From the NCBI GenBank assembly GCA_910585595.1, contig CAJUET010000003.1, forward strand, positions 40,135 to 104,134: 64,000 nt of DNA. Reading direction: 5' to 3'. Shown piece by piece: positions 8,720-16,299 of this stretch; positions within the stretch are counted from its first letter, which is position 1; the number at the start of each line of letters is the position of its first letter. The stretch is from an uncultured Christensenella sp. GTDB lineage: Bacteria > Bacillota > Clostridia > Christensenellales > Borkfalkiaceae. The notes below the pieces were generated by a model that saw only the letters and a program-made list of their open reading frames with translations, was not told where the DNA came from and ran no database searches. A program made the position numbers and the translations under genes.

Positions 8720-9747
8720 TCCAGAATAACCCCGCTGTCGCTTCTGACGATCTCGCCGATCACATATGCGTCCTCTCCGTTCGCCTTTAAAATTTCAAGC
8801 GCCTTCTGAACGTTCTCTTTGGCAACCGCTACGCACATACCCACGCCCATATTGAAGGTGTTGTACATATCGTGTTCGGAGATATTCCCCGTTTTTTGGA
8901 TCAGATCGAAGATAGGCAAGACCTTTACGTCGCTCTTCTTGATTTTTACGCCCAACCCTTTGGGAATGGAACGGGGCATATTCTCATAGAATCCGCCGCC
9001 CGTAATGTGCGAGATCCCCTTGACTTCCACTTTATCGAGAAGTGCTAAAATCGGACGCACATAAATTTTCGTAGGCGTTAAAAGCGTTTCGCCCAAACCT
9101 GCGCCGAGTTCTTCGCGATAGGAATTCAAATCGCAGTTTTCAATATCGAACACTCTTCGCACAAGTGAAAAACCGTTGCTGTGAACGCCGCTGGAAGGAA
9201 GCGCGATCATAATATCGCCCTCCTTCATTTTGGACTTATCGATCATTTTTTCACGGTCGGCGATCCCCACGGAGAAGCCCGCCAAATCGTAATCGTCCTC
9301 GGGCATCATGCCGGGGTGTTCCGCAGTTTCACCGCCGATAAGCGCACAGCCCGCGCGCACGCAGCCCTCCGCAACGCCGCCCACGATATCGGCGATCTTT
9401 TCGGGAACGTTCTTTCCGCAGGCAATATAGTCAAGGAAAAACAAGGGCTTTGCGCCACAGCAGATCACGTCGTTCACGCACATTGCAACGCAATCGATCC
9501 CGATCGTATCGTGTTTATCCAAAAGCATGGCAATTTTCAATTTGGTGCCGACGCCGTCCGTGCCCGATACGAGCACGGGCTCCTTCATTCCCTTGGGCAG
9601 CGGAAACGCGCCGCCGAAGTCGCCGATGTCCGCTTTTCCCTGCGGCATGGTGCGCGCAACGTGCTTTTTCATGAGCTCGACCGCTTTATAACCCGCGGTA
9701 ATATCGACCCCCGCCTGTTTATAACTTTCCGAATAGCTGTCTTTCAT
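8716..9747 (-). CDS. purM: Phosphoribosylformylglycinamidine cyclo-ligase (AIR synthetase)
   Basis: Makes AIR from FGAM with ATP. The 343-residue protein has the PurM family landmarks: the N-terminal YKQAGVDITAGYKAV segment, VSGTDGVGTKLK, and the GGETAEHPGM motif followed by YDLAGFSVG. Glycine-rich ITGGGFYENMPR forms part of the active site. It overlaps purN by four bases and follows purF after 39 bp. Nothing unusual is seen. Confidence 0.97.
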   Translation of the reverse strand: MKDSYSESYKQAGVDITAGYKAVELMKKHVARTMPQGKADIGDFGGAFPLPKGMKEPVLVSGTDGVGTKLKIAMLLDKHDTIGIDCVAMCVNDVICCGAKPLFFLDYIACGKNVPEKIADIVGGVAEGCVRAGCALIGGETAEHPGMMPEDDYDLAGFSVGIADREKMIDKSKMKEGDIMIALPSSGVHSNGFSLVRRVFDIENCDLNSYREELGAGLGETLLTPTKIYVRPILALLDKVEVKGISHITGGGFYENMPRSIPKGLGVKIKKSDVKVLPIFDLIQKTGNISEHDMYNTFNMGVGMCVAVAKENVQKALEILKANGEDAYVIGEIVRSDSGVILE

Positions 9748-9786
9748 ATGGACTCCTTCGATGATTTATGTACTTTTTATAAACTC

Positions 9787-11226
9787 TTACTTTTGATATT
9801 TGGGGTTCTCGCTGATCGGACGTTCGAAACGGTTCTTACAGGTTTCTGCGGGCACGGCGGTCGGATAGTCCCCGTCGAAGCAGGCGGTACAGAATCCGCA
9901 GCCGTTTCCGCCCGTAAGCATTCCGGCATGCTTCAAATCGAGATAACCTACGGAATCCGCGCCGATGATCTTTGCGATCTCCTCCGTCGTATAGTGACAG
10001 GCGATCAGATTTTCCTTCGACTCGATGTCCGTTCCGTAATAGCAGGGATTGAGGAATTTCGGCGCAGAGGAAAGAAAATGCACTTCCCTCGCGCCCGCCT
10101 CGCGCAGTTGCTTTACAATGGGGCGGCTTGTGGTGCCGCGCACAATGCTGTCGTCGACGAGCACGACCCGCTTTCCTTTGACCGCCGAAGCGATGACGTT
10201 GAGCTTGATTTTGACTTTATCCTCGCGCATCTTCTGATCGGGCGCGATAAATGTTCTGCCGATGTATTTGTTTTTTAAGAATCCGATTCCGTAGGGGATT
10301 CCCGAAGCGCGGGCGTATCCGAGCGCGGCGTCGAGTCCCGAATCGGGCACGCCTACGACGACGTCTGCGTCGATCCTATATTTCTCTGCGAGAAAAGCTC
10401 CCGCGCGCAGTCTTGCATCGTGCACATAGCAGCCGTCGATCTCCGAATCGGGTCGTGCGATATAAAGATACTCAAATAGACAGAAGTGCTTTTGTTTTCC
10501 GCAATGGGTACGGTCGCTCGCGATCCCGTTTTTTCCGATCACGAGAATTTCGCCCGCGTCGATCTCTCGCACTTTGTGCGCGCCGACCGCATTGAGCGCA
10601 CAGGATTCCGAAGCGATTATATACGCTCCGTCGTCGCGCTTACCGAGGCAGAGCGGACGGAATCCGTGCGGATCGCGCGCCGCGATGAGTTTGCTCGGCG
10701 ACATAACGACAAGGGAATACGCCCCCTCCAAACGATCCATTGCCGCCGAAACAGCCTCTTCGATCGAACGGCGGCGGACGCGCTCTTTTGTGATTATATA
10801 AGAGACGACTTCTGTGTCCGACGTGGTGTGAAAGATGTTCCCCTCGTTTTCAAGCTCGGCGCGGAGGGCGTAAGAATTGGTGATGTTTCCGTTATGGGAA
10901 AGCGCCATATTCCCTTTGAGATGATTTACGACGATGGGTTGGGCGTTCTCTCTACCGCCGCCGCCCGTAGTGCTGTATCTGACATGACCGACCGCCGCCT
11001 CTCCCATACCGAGAGAATCGAGGCGTTCCGCCGTGAACACGTCGTTCACAAGCCCCGTATCCTTGTAGGAGGAAAACACGCCGTCGCAGTTTACGACGAT
11101 CCCGCAAGATTCCTGCCCACGATGTTGAAGGGCGAATAACCCGTAATAAGTCGTATGCGCGACGTCCGAGGTTTGGGGCGCGTAAATCCCGAACACACCG
11201 CATTCTTCATGAATATGATCAGTCAT
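9787..11226 (-). CDS. purF: Amidophosphoribosyltransferase (catalytic copy)
   Basis: Commits PRPP to purine synthesis using glutamine. The N-terminal Ntn-hydrolase glutaminase domain is intact: Cys9 follows an eight-residue propeptide (MTDHIHEE) expected to be cleaved, with Arg in GHVRYST and the oxyanion HNGNI. The phosphoribosyltransferase domain has the PRPP loop VLVDDSIVRGTT. Cysteines in positions matching the Bacillus 4Fe-4S ligands are present (KHFCLFEY, NPCYYG, CGFCTAC near the C-terminus), so an oxygen-sensitive Fe-S enzyme is likely. The 161-bp gap upstream to the paralog contains no clear hairpin or promoter. Confidence 0.96.
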   Translation of the reverse strand: MTDHIHEECGVFGIYAPQTSDVAHTTYYGLFALQHRGQESCGIVVNCDGVFSSYKDTGLVNDVFTAERLDSLGMGEAAVGHVRYSTTGGGGRENAQPIVVNHLKGNMALSHNGNITNSYALRAELENEGNIFHTTSDTEVVSYIITKERVRRRSIEEAVSAAMDRLEGAYSLVVMSPSKLIAARDPHGFRPLCLGKRDDGAYIIASESCALNAVGAHKVREIDAGEILVIGKNGIASDRTHCGKQKHFCLFEYLYIARPDSEIDGCYVHDARLRAGAFLAEKYRIDADVVVGVPDSGLDAALGYARASGIPYGIGFLKNKYIGRTFIAPDQKMREDKVKIKLNVIASAVKGKRVVLVDDSIVRGTTSRPIVKQLREAGAREVHFLSSAPKFLNPCYYGTDIESKENLIACHYTTEEIAKIIGADSVGYLDLKHAGMLTGGNGCGFCTACFDGDYPTAVPAETCKNRFERPISENPKYQK

Positions 11227-11387
11227 AGTTTCACAAAATTTGTTACTCCGTACCGCAATTTATCCCTCTTTCCATGAACGGGCAGTCCGCGGAGTGCAGG
11301 GAAGACCAGGGGGGAAGTTTACTGAAATGTAAATGAGCGAAGGTTACCGCAACGCGACATTGGAATGTGCAGTTCAGAGGGAACGGA

Positions 11388-12809
11388 TCATTCTTTGCCG
11401 TTCCAGCAATAGGTGCACAGCTTGCACGGTTCTATGCCGATTGCCCTTTGCAAGCCTTCAAGCGACTGAAACTCCAAAGATTCGAAATGGAAATTATCGC
11501 AAATCGCTTTACGCATTGCTTTACCGCGTTCCGTTTTCGAATCGCTGTACTCTTCAAGGTGGTTAAAGCCTTCCTCGCCTTCGAGTTCCAGAATCGTACG
11601 GCGGGTGATCAAATCCATTTCGCTCGTCGAACGGGAGAAATTGAGGAATTTGCACCCGTACATAATGGGCGGACAGGCGGAACGCATATGTACCGTCTTG
11701 GCTCCGTGCGAATACAAAAATTCAACCGTTTCTTTGAGTTGCGTGCCGCGGACGATGGAATCATCTACGAGAAGCAGATTCTGATCCACGATCAGCTCAT
11801 GAACGGGAATTTGCTTCATCTTGGCGATTTTATTTCTGTCCGCCTGATTCTGAGGCATAAAACTTCTCGACCAAGTGGGCGTGTATTTGATGTACGGACG
11901 GGCGAACGGAATTCCGCTCTCGTTCGCATATCCGATAGCGTGCGGCGTTCCCGAATCTGGCACACCGCCTACAAAATCGATGTCGTGCACGTTTCCGATC
12001 CGCGCGTCCTCTTCCGCCATGATCCTGCCGTTGCGGGTACGCATGATTTCCACGTTCACCCCTTCGTAGGAGGAGGTGGGGTAGCCGTAATAAGACCATA
12101 AAAAGGCGCATATCCGCATCTCTTTGCGTGCAGGCGAGAGCTGTTTGATCCCGTCCGTAGAAATTTCTACGATTTCGCCCGCGCCGAGCTCCTTATCGAG
12201 GACGTAGCCGAGCTTTTGAAAGGCGAACGATTCGAACGAAACGCAATATCCGCCGTCGTTTTTGCCTACGAGCATGGGAAGTCTGCCCATATAATCGCGT
12301 GCCGCGATCAGATTTCCGCCCTCCTTCAAAAGAAGAATGGAAGCGGTGCCCCGTATACTTTCCTGCGCGTAACGGATTCCCTCTTCGAAAGAATCCTTCC
12401 GGTTGATGAGTGCGGCGACTAGCTCGTTTGAATTGACCTTGCCGCCCGTCATGGCGTCGAAATAACCCCCGTCCGAAACCACCTTCGCCATCAACTCCTC
12501 TGTGTTGTTGATAATGCCGACGGTGCAGATCGCATATCTGCCGAGTTTAGAATACATGAGCAGGGGCTGAGGATCCGTATCGCTGATACAGCCGATCGCC
12601 GAGTTCCCCTTTAATTCCTCGATCGCACGCGCAAACTTGGTGCGGAAAGGTGAATTCTCAATATTATGAATTTCGCGCTGCAAACCCAAAACGGGATCGT
12701 ATGCCGCCATGCCGCCGCGCTTCGTCCCGAGGTGGGAATGGTAGTCCGTGCCGAGGAAAACATCAAGTATTGCGCCGGACTTGCGTACCGCGCCGAAAAA
12801 TCCTCCCAT
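11388..12809 (-). CDS. PurF-like paralog lacking the glutaminase cysteine
   Basis: A 473-residue protein homologous to amidophosphoribosyltransferase over its whole length. The N-terminus reads MGGFFGAV where PurF has CGVFGIY, so the nucleophilic Cys is Gly. The GHVRYST arginine region reads GCISDTDPQ, and the HNGN oxyanion segment reads VGIINN, so the glutaminase site appears lost. The PRPP loop LLVDDSIVRGTQ is intact, and Fe-S-like cysteines remain (MRICAFLW, YGCKFL, CKLCTYC). It lies between purC and purF. It may be a regulatory or partner subunit of PurF, or an ammonia-dependent enzyme; that is inference. Similar GGFFG-type paralogs are, to my recollection, annotated as amidophosphoribosyltransferase in Bacteroides and Clostridia. 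Confidence 0.85.
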   Translation of the reverse strand: MGGFFGAVRKSGAILDVFLGTDYHSHLGTKRGGMAAYDPVLGLQREIHNIENSPFRTKFARAIEELKGNSAIGCISDTDPQPLLMYSKLGRYAICTVGIINNTEELMAKVVSDGGYFDAMTGGKVNSNELVAALINRKDSFEEGIRYAQESIRGTASILLLKEGGNLIAARDYMGRLPMLVGKNDGGYCVSFESFAFQKLGYVLDKELGAGEIVEISTDGIKQLSPARKEMRICAFLWSYYGYPTSSYEGVNVEIMRTRNGRIMAEEDARIGNVHDIDFVGGVPDSGTPHAIGYANESGIPFARPYIKYTPTWSRSFMPQNQADRNKIAKMKQIPVHELIVDQNLLLVDDSIVRGTQLKETVEFLYSHGAKTVHMRSACPPIMYGCKFLNFSRSTSEMDLITRRTILELEGEEGFNHLEEYSDSKTERGKAMRKAICDNFHFESLEFQSLEGLQRAIGIEPCKLCTYCWNGKE

Positions 12810-12815
12810 GCGTTT

Positions 12816-13529
12816 TTACTCTCCCTTGGTCACACGGGCAAAGATTTCTTTATACGCGTCCTCGACTCCGCCGAGGTCGCGGCGGAAACGGTCTTTGTCG
12901 AGTTTCTCGTTCGTTTTGACGTCCCAGAAACGGCAGGTATCGGGCGAGATTTCGTCAGCGAGCACGATCTTGCCTTCGTTCGTCTTGCCGAATTCGAGCT
13001 TGAAATCGATAAGTTTTACGCCGAGGGAAAGGAAATATTCTTTGAGCACTTCGTTTACCTTGAAGGCATACTTTTCAATGGTTGCGATTTCCTCCTTCGT
13101 CGCAAGTTTCAACGCAAGCGCGTGATAGTTATTGATAAGCGGATCGCCCAAATCGTCGTTCTTATAGGAAAATTCGATCGTGGGTTCGTCGAACGCGATC
13201 CCCTCTTCCACGCCGTAACGCTTTGCAAAAGAACCTGCGGAAACGTTGCGGATAATGACTTCGAGCGGAACGATGCTCACCTTTTTGACGAGCGTATCTC
13301 TTTCGGTGAGCTCTTCCACAAAGTGAGTGGGAACGCCTTTCTTTTCGAGAAGGCGCATCATCATGTTCGTCATGCGGTTGTTCACGACGCCCTTTCCTAC
13401 GATCGTGCCCTTTTTCAAGCCATTGAACGCAGTAGCGTCGTCCTTGTACGAAACGATGCACAAATTTTTATCGTCCGTCGCGTAGACCTTTTTTGCCTTT
13501 CCTTCATAAAGCTGTTCTTTCTTTTCCAT
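12816..13529 (-). CDS. purC: SAICAR synthetase
   Basis: Ligates aspartate to CAIR with ATP. The 237-residue length is standard. The N-terminus has KKEQLYEGKAKKVYAT, the glycine-rich ATP site. The conserved EVIIRNVSAGS, LIDFKLEFG and VLADEISPDTCRFWD segments are all present. The start has AAGGAG nine bases upstream. It is separated from the PurF paralog by six bases and follows purE by 17 bp. Confidence 0.97.
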   Translation of the reverse strand: MEKKEQLYEGKAKKVYATDDKNLCIVSYKDDATAFNGLKKGTIVGKGVVNNRMTNMMMRLLEKKGVPTHFVEELTERDTLVKKVSIVPLEVIIRNVSAGSFAKRYGVEEGIAFDEPTIEFSYKNDDLGDPLINNYHALALKLATKEEIATIEKYAFKVNEVLKEYFLSLGVKLIDFKLEFGKTNEGKIVLADEISPDTCRFWDVKTNEKLDKDRFRRDLGGVEDAYKEIFARVTKGE

Positions 13530-13546
13530 TGTAATTCTCCTTTTGT

Positions 13547-14038
13547 TTAAAGATGAAATTTCGCCGAGATCTCAGCGTCTTTTTTGAGTACGCTTTCAGC
13601 CGCCGCTCTGCGGGAAGCTTTTAACTTGTCCGAAAGCGCGGAATCGGATACCGCCAGAATTTCAATCGCAAGCAGCGCCGCATTCTTTGCGCCGTTCACC
13701 GCAACCGTTGCAACGGGAATTCCGCCCGGCATCTGTACGGTCGCAAGCAGAGCGTCCAAACCATCGAAGGAGGACTTTACGGGAATCCCTATCACGGGCA
13801 ATACGGTATTTGCCGCGATCGCCCCCGCAAGGTGCGCCGCCATACCTGCCGCGCAAATAATCGCGCCGAAGCCGTTGCCTTCAGCATTCTCCGCAAACGC
13901 TTTCGCCTCCGCGGGCGTTCTGTGCGCGGAATAAACGTGCGCTTCGAAGGGAACTTCGTATTCCCTGAAAACCTCGAACGCCTTCTCCGCTACGGGAAGG
14001 TCACTGTCGCTCCCCATGATAAACGCAATCTTTTTCAT
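13547..14038 (-). CDS. purE: N5-CAIR mutase / AIR carboxylase catalytic subunit
   Basis: First gene of the purine operon; makes CAIR. The start at 14038 has a strong GGAGG and gives 163 residues beginning MKKIAFIMGSDSDLP. The active-site segments GSDSD, the His in SAHRTP and AGMAAHLAGAIAA are present. No purK is found in the window. If PurK is absent from the genome, the protein would have to use CO2 and AIR directly (class II behaviour), or PurK is encoded elsewhere; sequence alone does not settle this. An in-frame ATG 34 codons upstream lies 5' of the inferred transcription start and is rejected. Confidence 0.95.
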   Translation of the reverse strand: MKKIAFIMGSDSDLPVAEKAFEVFREYEVPFEAHVYSAHRTPAEAKAFAENAEGNGFGAIICAAGMAAHLAGAIAANTVLPVIGIPVKSSFDGLDALLATVQMPGGIPVATVAVNGAKNAALLAIEILAVSDSALSDKLKASRRAAAESVLKKDAEISAKFHL

Positions 14039-14052
14039 ACGACCTCCGAAAA

Positions 14053-14090
14053 GTAAAAACGGCAGTCCTTTCCTATAAGGAAAGTCTGCC
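14053..14090 (-). terminator. Terminator-like attenuator hairpin in the pur leader
   Basis: Read on the minus strand, GGCAG and CTGCC enclose CTTTCC / GGAAAG with a TTATA loop, followed directly by GTTTTTACTTTT. This is an intrinsic terminator located between the promoter and purE, with its 3' end only about 15 bases before the purE start. It should stop transcription before the operon unless antitermination occurs. A 24-codon ORF ends in its loop. Confidence 0.7.
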
Positions 14091-14147
14091 CATGTTTTTA
14101 AACAAATTGAACGATTTAACGTAGGTTTTGACAAAAACACCTTTCAT
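14073..14147 (-). other. Possible leader ORF of the pur operon
   Basis: A 24-codon ORF begins with an ATG at 14147, where the transcript is expected to start, and ends with TAG inside the loop of the downstream terminator hairpin. It has no Shine-Dalgarno sequence and would need leaderless initiation. The peptide is basic and aromatic (MKGVFVKTY...MGRLSL). This could be chance; it is listed because its stop position would let a translating ribosome melt the hairpin. Confidence 0.25.
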
Positions 14148-14153
14148 GACGTT

Positions 14154-14183
14154 ATTATAACAAAATACGACAAAGGAAGTCAA
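14154..14183 (-). promoter_or_regulatory. Sigma-A-type promoter of the purine operon
   Basis: On the minus strand, -35 TTGACT (14178-14183) and a perfect -10 TATAAT (14154-14159) are separated by 18 bp. Transcription should begin near 14147, giving a leader of about 110 nt before purE. No PurR-box or purine, PRPP or ZTP riboswitch consensus was recognised in the leader. Confidence 0.8.
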
Positions 14184-14280
14184 GCGTTCAAATAAGAAAC
14201 ATCGAGAAATATTTGGCATATAAGAGCAAATTTTCTTATTTTCCGTTCTATAATGGCTTTGCGGCGGGCGGGAGGTTATT

Positions 14281-14823
14281 ATGACGGCTTTACAATTCTT
14301 TAACGCGTTCCGCACTTTTAGTGCGGACGTCTTGCTGCTCGCGCTCGGAGTGACGCTCATAACGTCGCTCCTCAAAAAAACGGTCATGAAAAACTGCAAC
14401 AAAAGAGTGTTCGTGTTTCTGCCGTTTGCAATCGGGACTGTCGTATATGCGGTGTTTTCGGCGCTTGTTACTTTGAGCGCCGAACCCTTTACGAAGGATC
14501 TGCTTCAAACGGTGGAAAAGGGATTTTCGTGCGGACTTGCCGCAACCCTTTACTACGTCGTCTACGAGCAGTTCTTTCGCTCCCCGAAAAAGGCGGAAAA
14601 AACGGACCCGCTCTCCATCCTGCTCGACGGGATCGTTCCCGAAGAGAAGAAGGAAGAGGCAATCGCCTCTTTGACAGAGAAGAGTACGGGCGTAGGAAGA
14701 GAACAACTTTCCGAAGTCGTTCGGGAAACTCTGACAGCCTACGCCTCCCCCGAACTCTCCGAAGCGGAGACGGACGCGGCGGTTCTTATTTTAACGCAGT
14801 ATTTTTCCGTTCGGAACGCATGA
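14281..14823 (+). CDS. Small membrane protein of unknown function
   Basis: Not recognised. The 180-residue protein has hydrophobic segments near residues 15-30 and 42-62 and a weaker one near 82-98, then a charged cytoplasmic-looking C-terminal half rich in Glu, Lys and Ser (EEKKEEAIASLTEKS). The start is supported by GGGAGG eight bases upstream. It is transcribed alone, divergent from the purine operon, and ends at an intrinsic terminator. No catalytic motif is visible. Confidence 0.75.
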   Translation: MTALQFFNAFRTFSADVLLLALGVTLITSLLKKTVMKNCNKRVFVFLPFAIGTVVYAVFSALVTLSAEPFTKDLLQTVEKGFSCGLAATLYYVVYEQFFRSPKKAEKTDPLSILLDGIVPEEKKEEAIASLTEKSTGVGREQLSEVVRETLTAYASPELSEAETDAAVLILTQYFSVRNA

Positions 14824-14827
14824 CCGA

Positions 14828-14864
14828 AATTCCCCCGTGCAAAAGCGCGGGGGAATTATTTTTT
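14828..14864 (+). terminator. Intrinsic terminator of the membrane protein gene
   Basis: AATTCCCCCG (14828-14837) pairs with CGGGGGAATT (14848-14857) around a ten-base loop, followed by a T run. It begins five bases after the stop codon. Confidence 0.85.
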
Positions 14865-14976
14865 AAAATTTCAAGTTATTACGGCGTTTCGCTTACTGAT
14901 GAGGTCTGATTCCTTTTCCCCTCCTCCGTCCGCTTCGCGGACGCTTTCCGCCCCAAAAGAACGCAATAAAACATTA

Positions 14977-15010
14977 CAAAAAAGACGGCTGAGATCAGCC
15001 GTCTTTTTTT
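14977..15010 (-). terminator. Bidirectional terminator after dnaJ
   Basis: GACGGCT (14984-14990) pairs with AGCCGTC (14997-15003) around GAGATC, flanked by an A run on the left and a T run on the right. It can end the dnaJ transcript on the minus strand and catch read-through on the plus strand. Confidence 0.85.
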
Positions 15011-15025
15011 ATACCGATTATGTAC

Positions 15026-16180
15026 TTACTTTTTCGAATAGGGCGTAACGCCGTAGAGCGCGTCCATTGCGTCGCTGAACTTTTTCGCCTTGTCGTATTG
15101 GCGGATGTCGAAATTTTTGACTGCGCCTTCCATTTCCTTTCTTTGATCGCGCGAAAGTTTTGTGGGCACTTCCACGATCACGCGCAGGAAAAGACTGCCC
15201 GTTCCGTTCTTCGATTTAATGCCTTTACCGTGCAGGGTGAACACCGTTCCCGACTGCGTGCCTTCGGGGATCGTATAATCGAACACCTTCTCCACGTCGG
15301 GCACTTTGATCACGCCGCCGAGCGCCGCCGTTGCGTAGGGAATGGGCAAATCGAGATACAAGTCCATATTCTTACGCGTAAACAGTCTGTGCGGAGCAAC
15401 CTTGAAATTGATAATAAGATCTCCCGAAGGACCGCCCTGCGGGCTTGCCTGACCTAAACCGCGCTTCTTCAAATAAGAGGTATTATCCACTCCGGGCGGT
15501 ACGGTGATGCTGATCTTCATATCCTTGCGGGAATACCCTCTTCCCTTACAGTCGGGGCACTTCTCCGTAATGATCTTACCCTTTCCGTTACAGTCGGGGC
15601 AGATGCCCATGCGAACCGTTCTGCCGAACATGGTATCCTGTGTAATGCGGATCTGACCTTTTCCCGCGCACTTTAAGCAGGTCCTGAGCGCCGTGCCGTT
15701 TCTTGCGCCCGTACCGCGGCAGGCGGAACAGCTTTCGTTTCTCGAATAGGAGAAATCCTTCGTGCAGCCGCGCGCCGCCTCCATAAAGGTGAGTTGCATT
15801 TCGGTTTGAATATCGTCGCCCGAGTTGTCCTTGGCAGCGCCCGCAACGCCTCCGTCCGCACCCATACCGCCGAAAATATCGTTGAAAATATCTCCGAAGC
15901 CGCCGAACCCTCCGAAGCCGCCGGGGGCGCCTCCGGGACGGGGGCCGCCCATGCCGCGCACGTGATTGAGCTCGAAGTCGTAAGCCGCTCTGCGGTCCTT
16001 ATCGGTGAGAACCTCGTTCGCCTCGTTGACCTCTTTAAACTTTTCCGCAGCGGCAGCGTCGCCGGGGTGAAGATCGGGGTGATACTGTTTTACCAGCTTT
16101 TTGTACGCCGCCTTGATTTCGTCGACGGACGCCGTTTTGCTCACGCCGAGTATTTCGTAATAATTTTTCTTATCTGCCAT
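15026..16180 (-). CDS. dnaJ: Chaperone protein DnaJ
   Basis: Hsp40 co-chaperone that stimulates DnaK ATPase and delivers substrates. The 384-residue protein has an N-terminal J domain with the HPD triad (YHPDLHPG) and a Gly/Phe-rich linker of about 45 residues. The zinc-binding domain has four CxxCxGxG repeats (CSACRGTG, CLKCAGKG, CPDCNGKG, CPDCKGRG), and the C-terminal substrate-binding domains follow. All four zinc modules are intact, so this is a class I DnaJ. It is the last gene of grpE-dnaK-dnaJ, 119 bp after dnaK. Confidence 0.97.
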   Translation of the reverse strand: MADKKNYYEILGVSKTASVDEIKAAYKKLVKQYHPDLHPGDAAAAEKFKEVNEANEVLTDKDRRAAYDFELNHVRGMGGPRPGGAPGGFGGFGGFGDIFNDIFGGMGADGGVAGAAKDNSGDDIQTEMQLTFMEAARGCTKDFSYSRNESCSACRGTGARNGTALRTCLKCAGKGQIRITQDTMFGRTVRMGICPDCNGKGKIITEKCPDCKGRGYSRKDMKISITVPPGVDNTSYLKKRGLGQASPQGGPSGDLIINFKVAPHRLFTRKNMDLYLDLPIPYATAALGGVIKVPDVEKVFDYTIPEGTQSGTVFTLHGKGIKSKNGTGSLFLRVIVEVPTKLSRDQRKEMEGAVKNFDIRQYDKAKKFSDAMDALYGVTPYSKK

Positions 16181-16299
16181 GAAGATACCCTTTTCGGTGA
16201 TTTGTTATTTGCTTTAATACTGCGAAAACCGCTCGCGGGAAAAAACCCGTCGCGGCTTTCTGCGGCGCATAACGCGCCCTTATTCTCTATGCGAAAGGA

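Noticed and set aside
14038..14183. Purine, PRPP or ZTP riboswitch before purE
   Set aside because: The leader is only about 110 nt and shows none of the conserved core bases I know for these classes; a covariance search would be needed to exclude it fully.
14928..14942. GTCCGC-TTC-GCGGAC hairpin as a terminator
   Set aside because: No T or A run follows on either strand, and flanking terminators already account for both genes.
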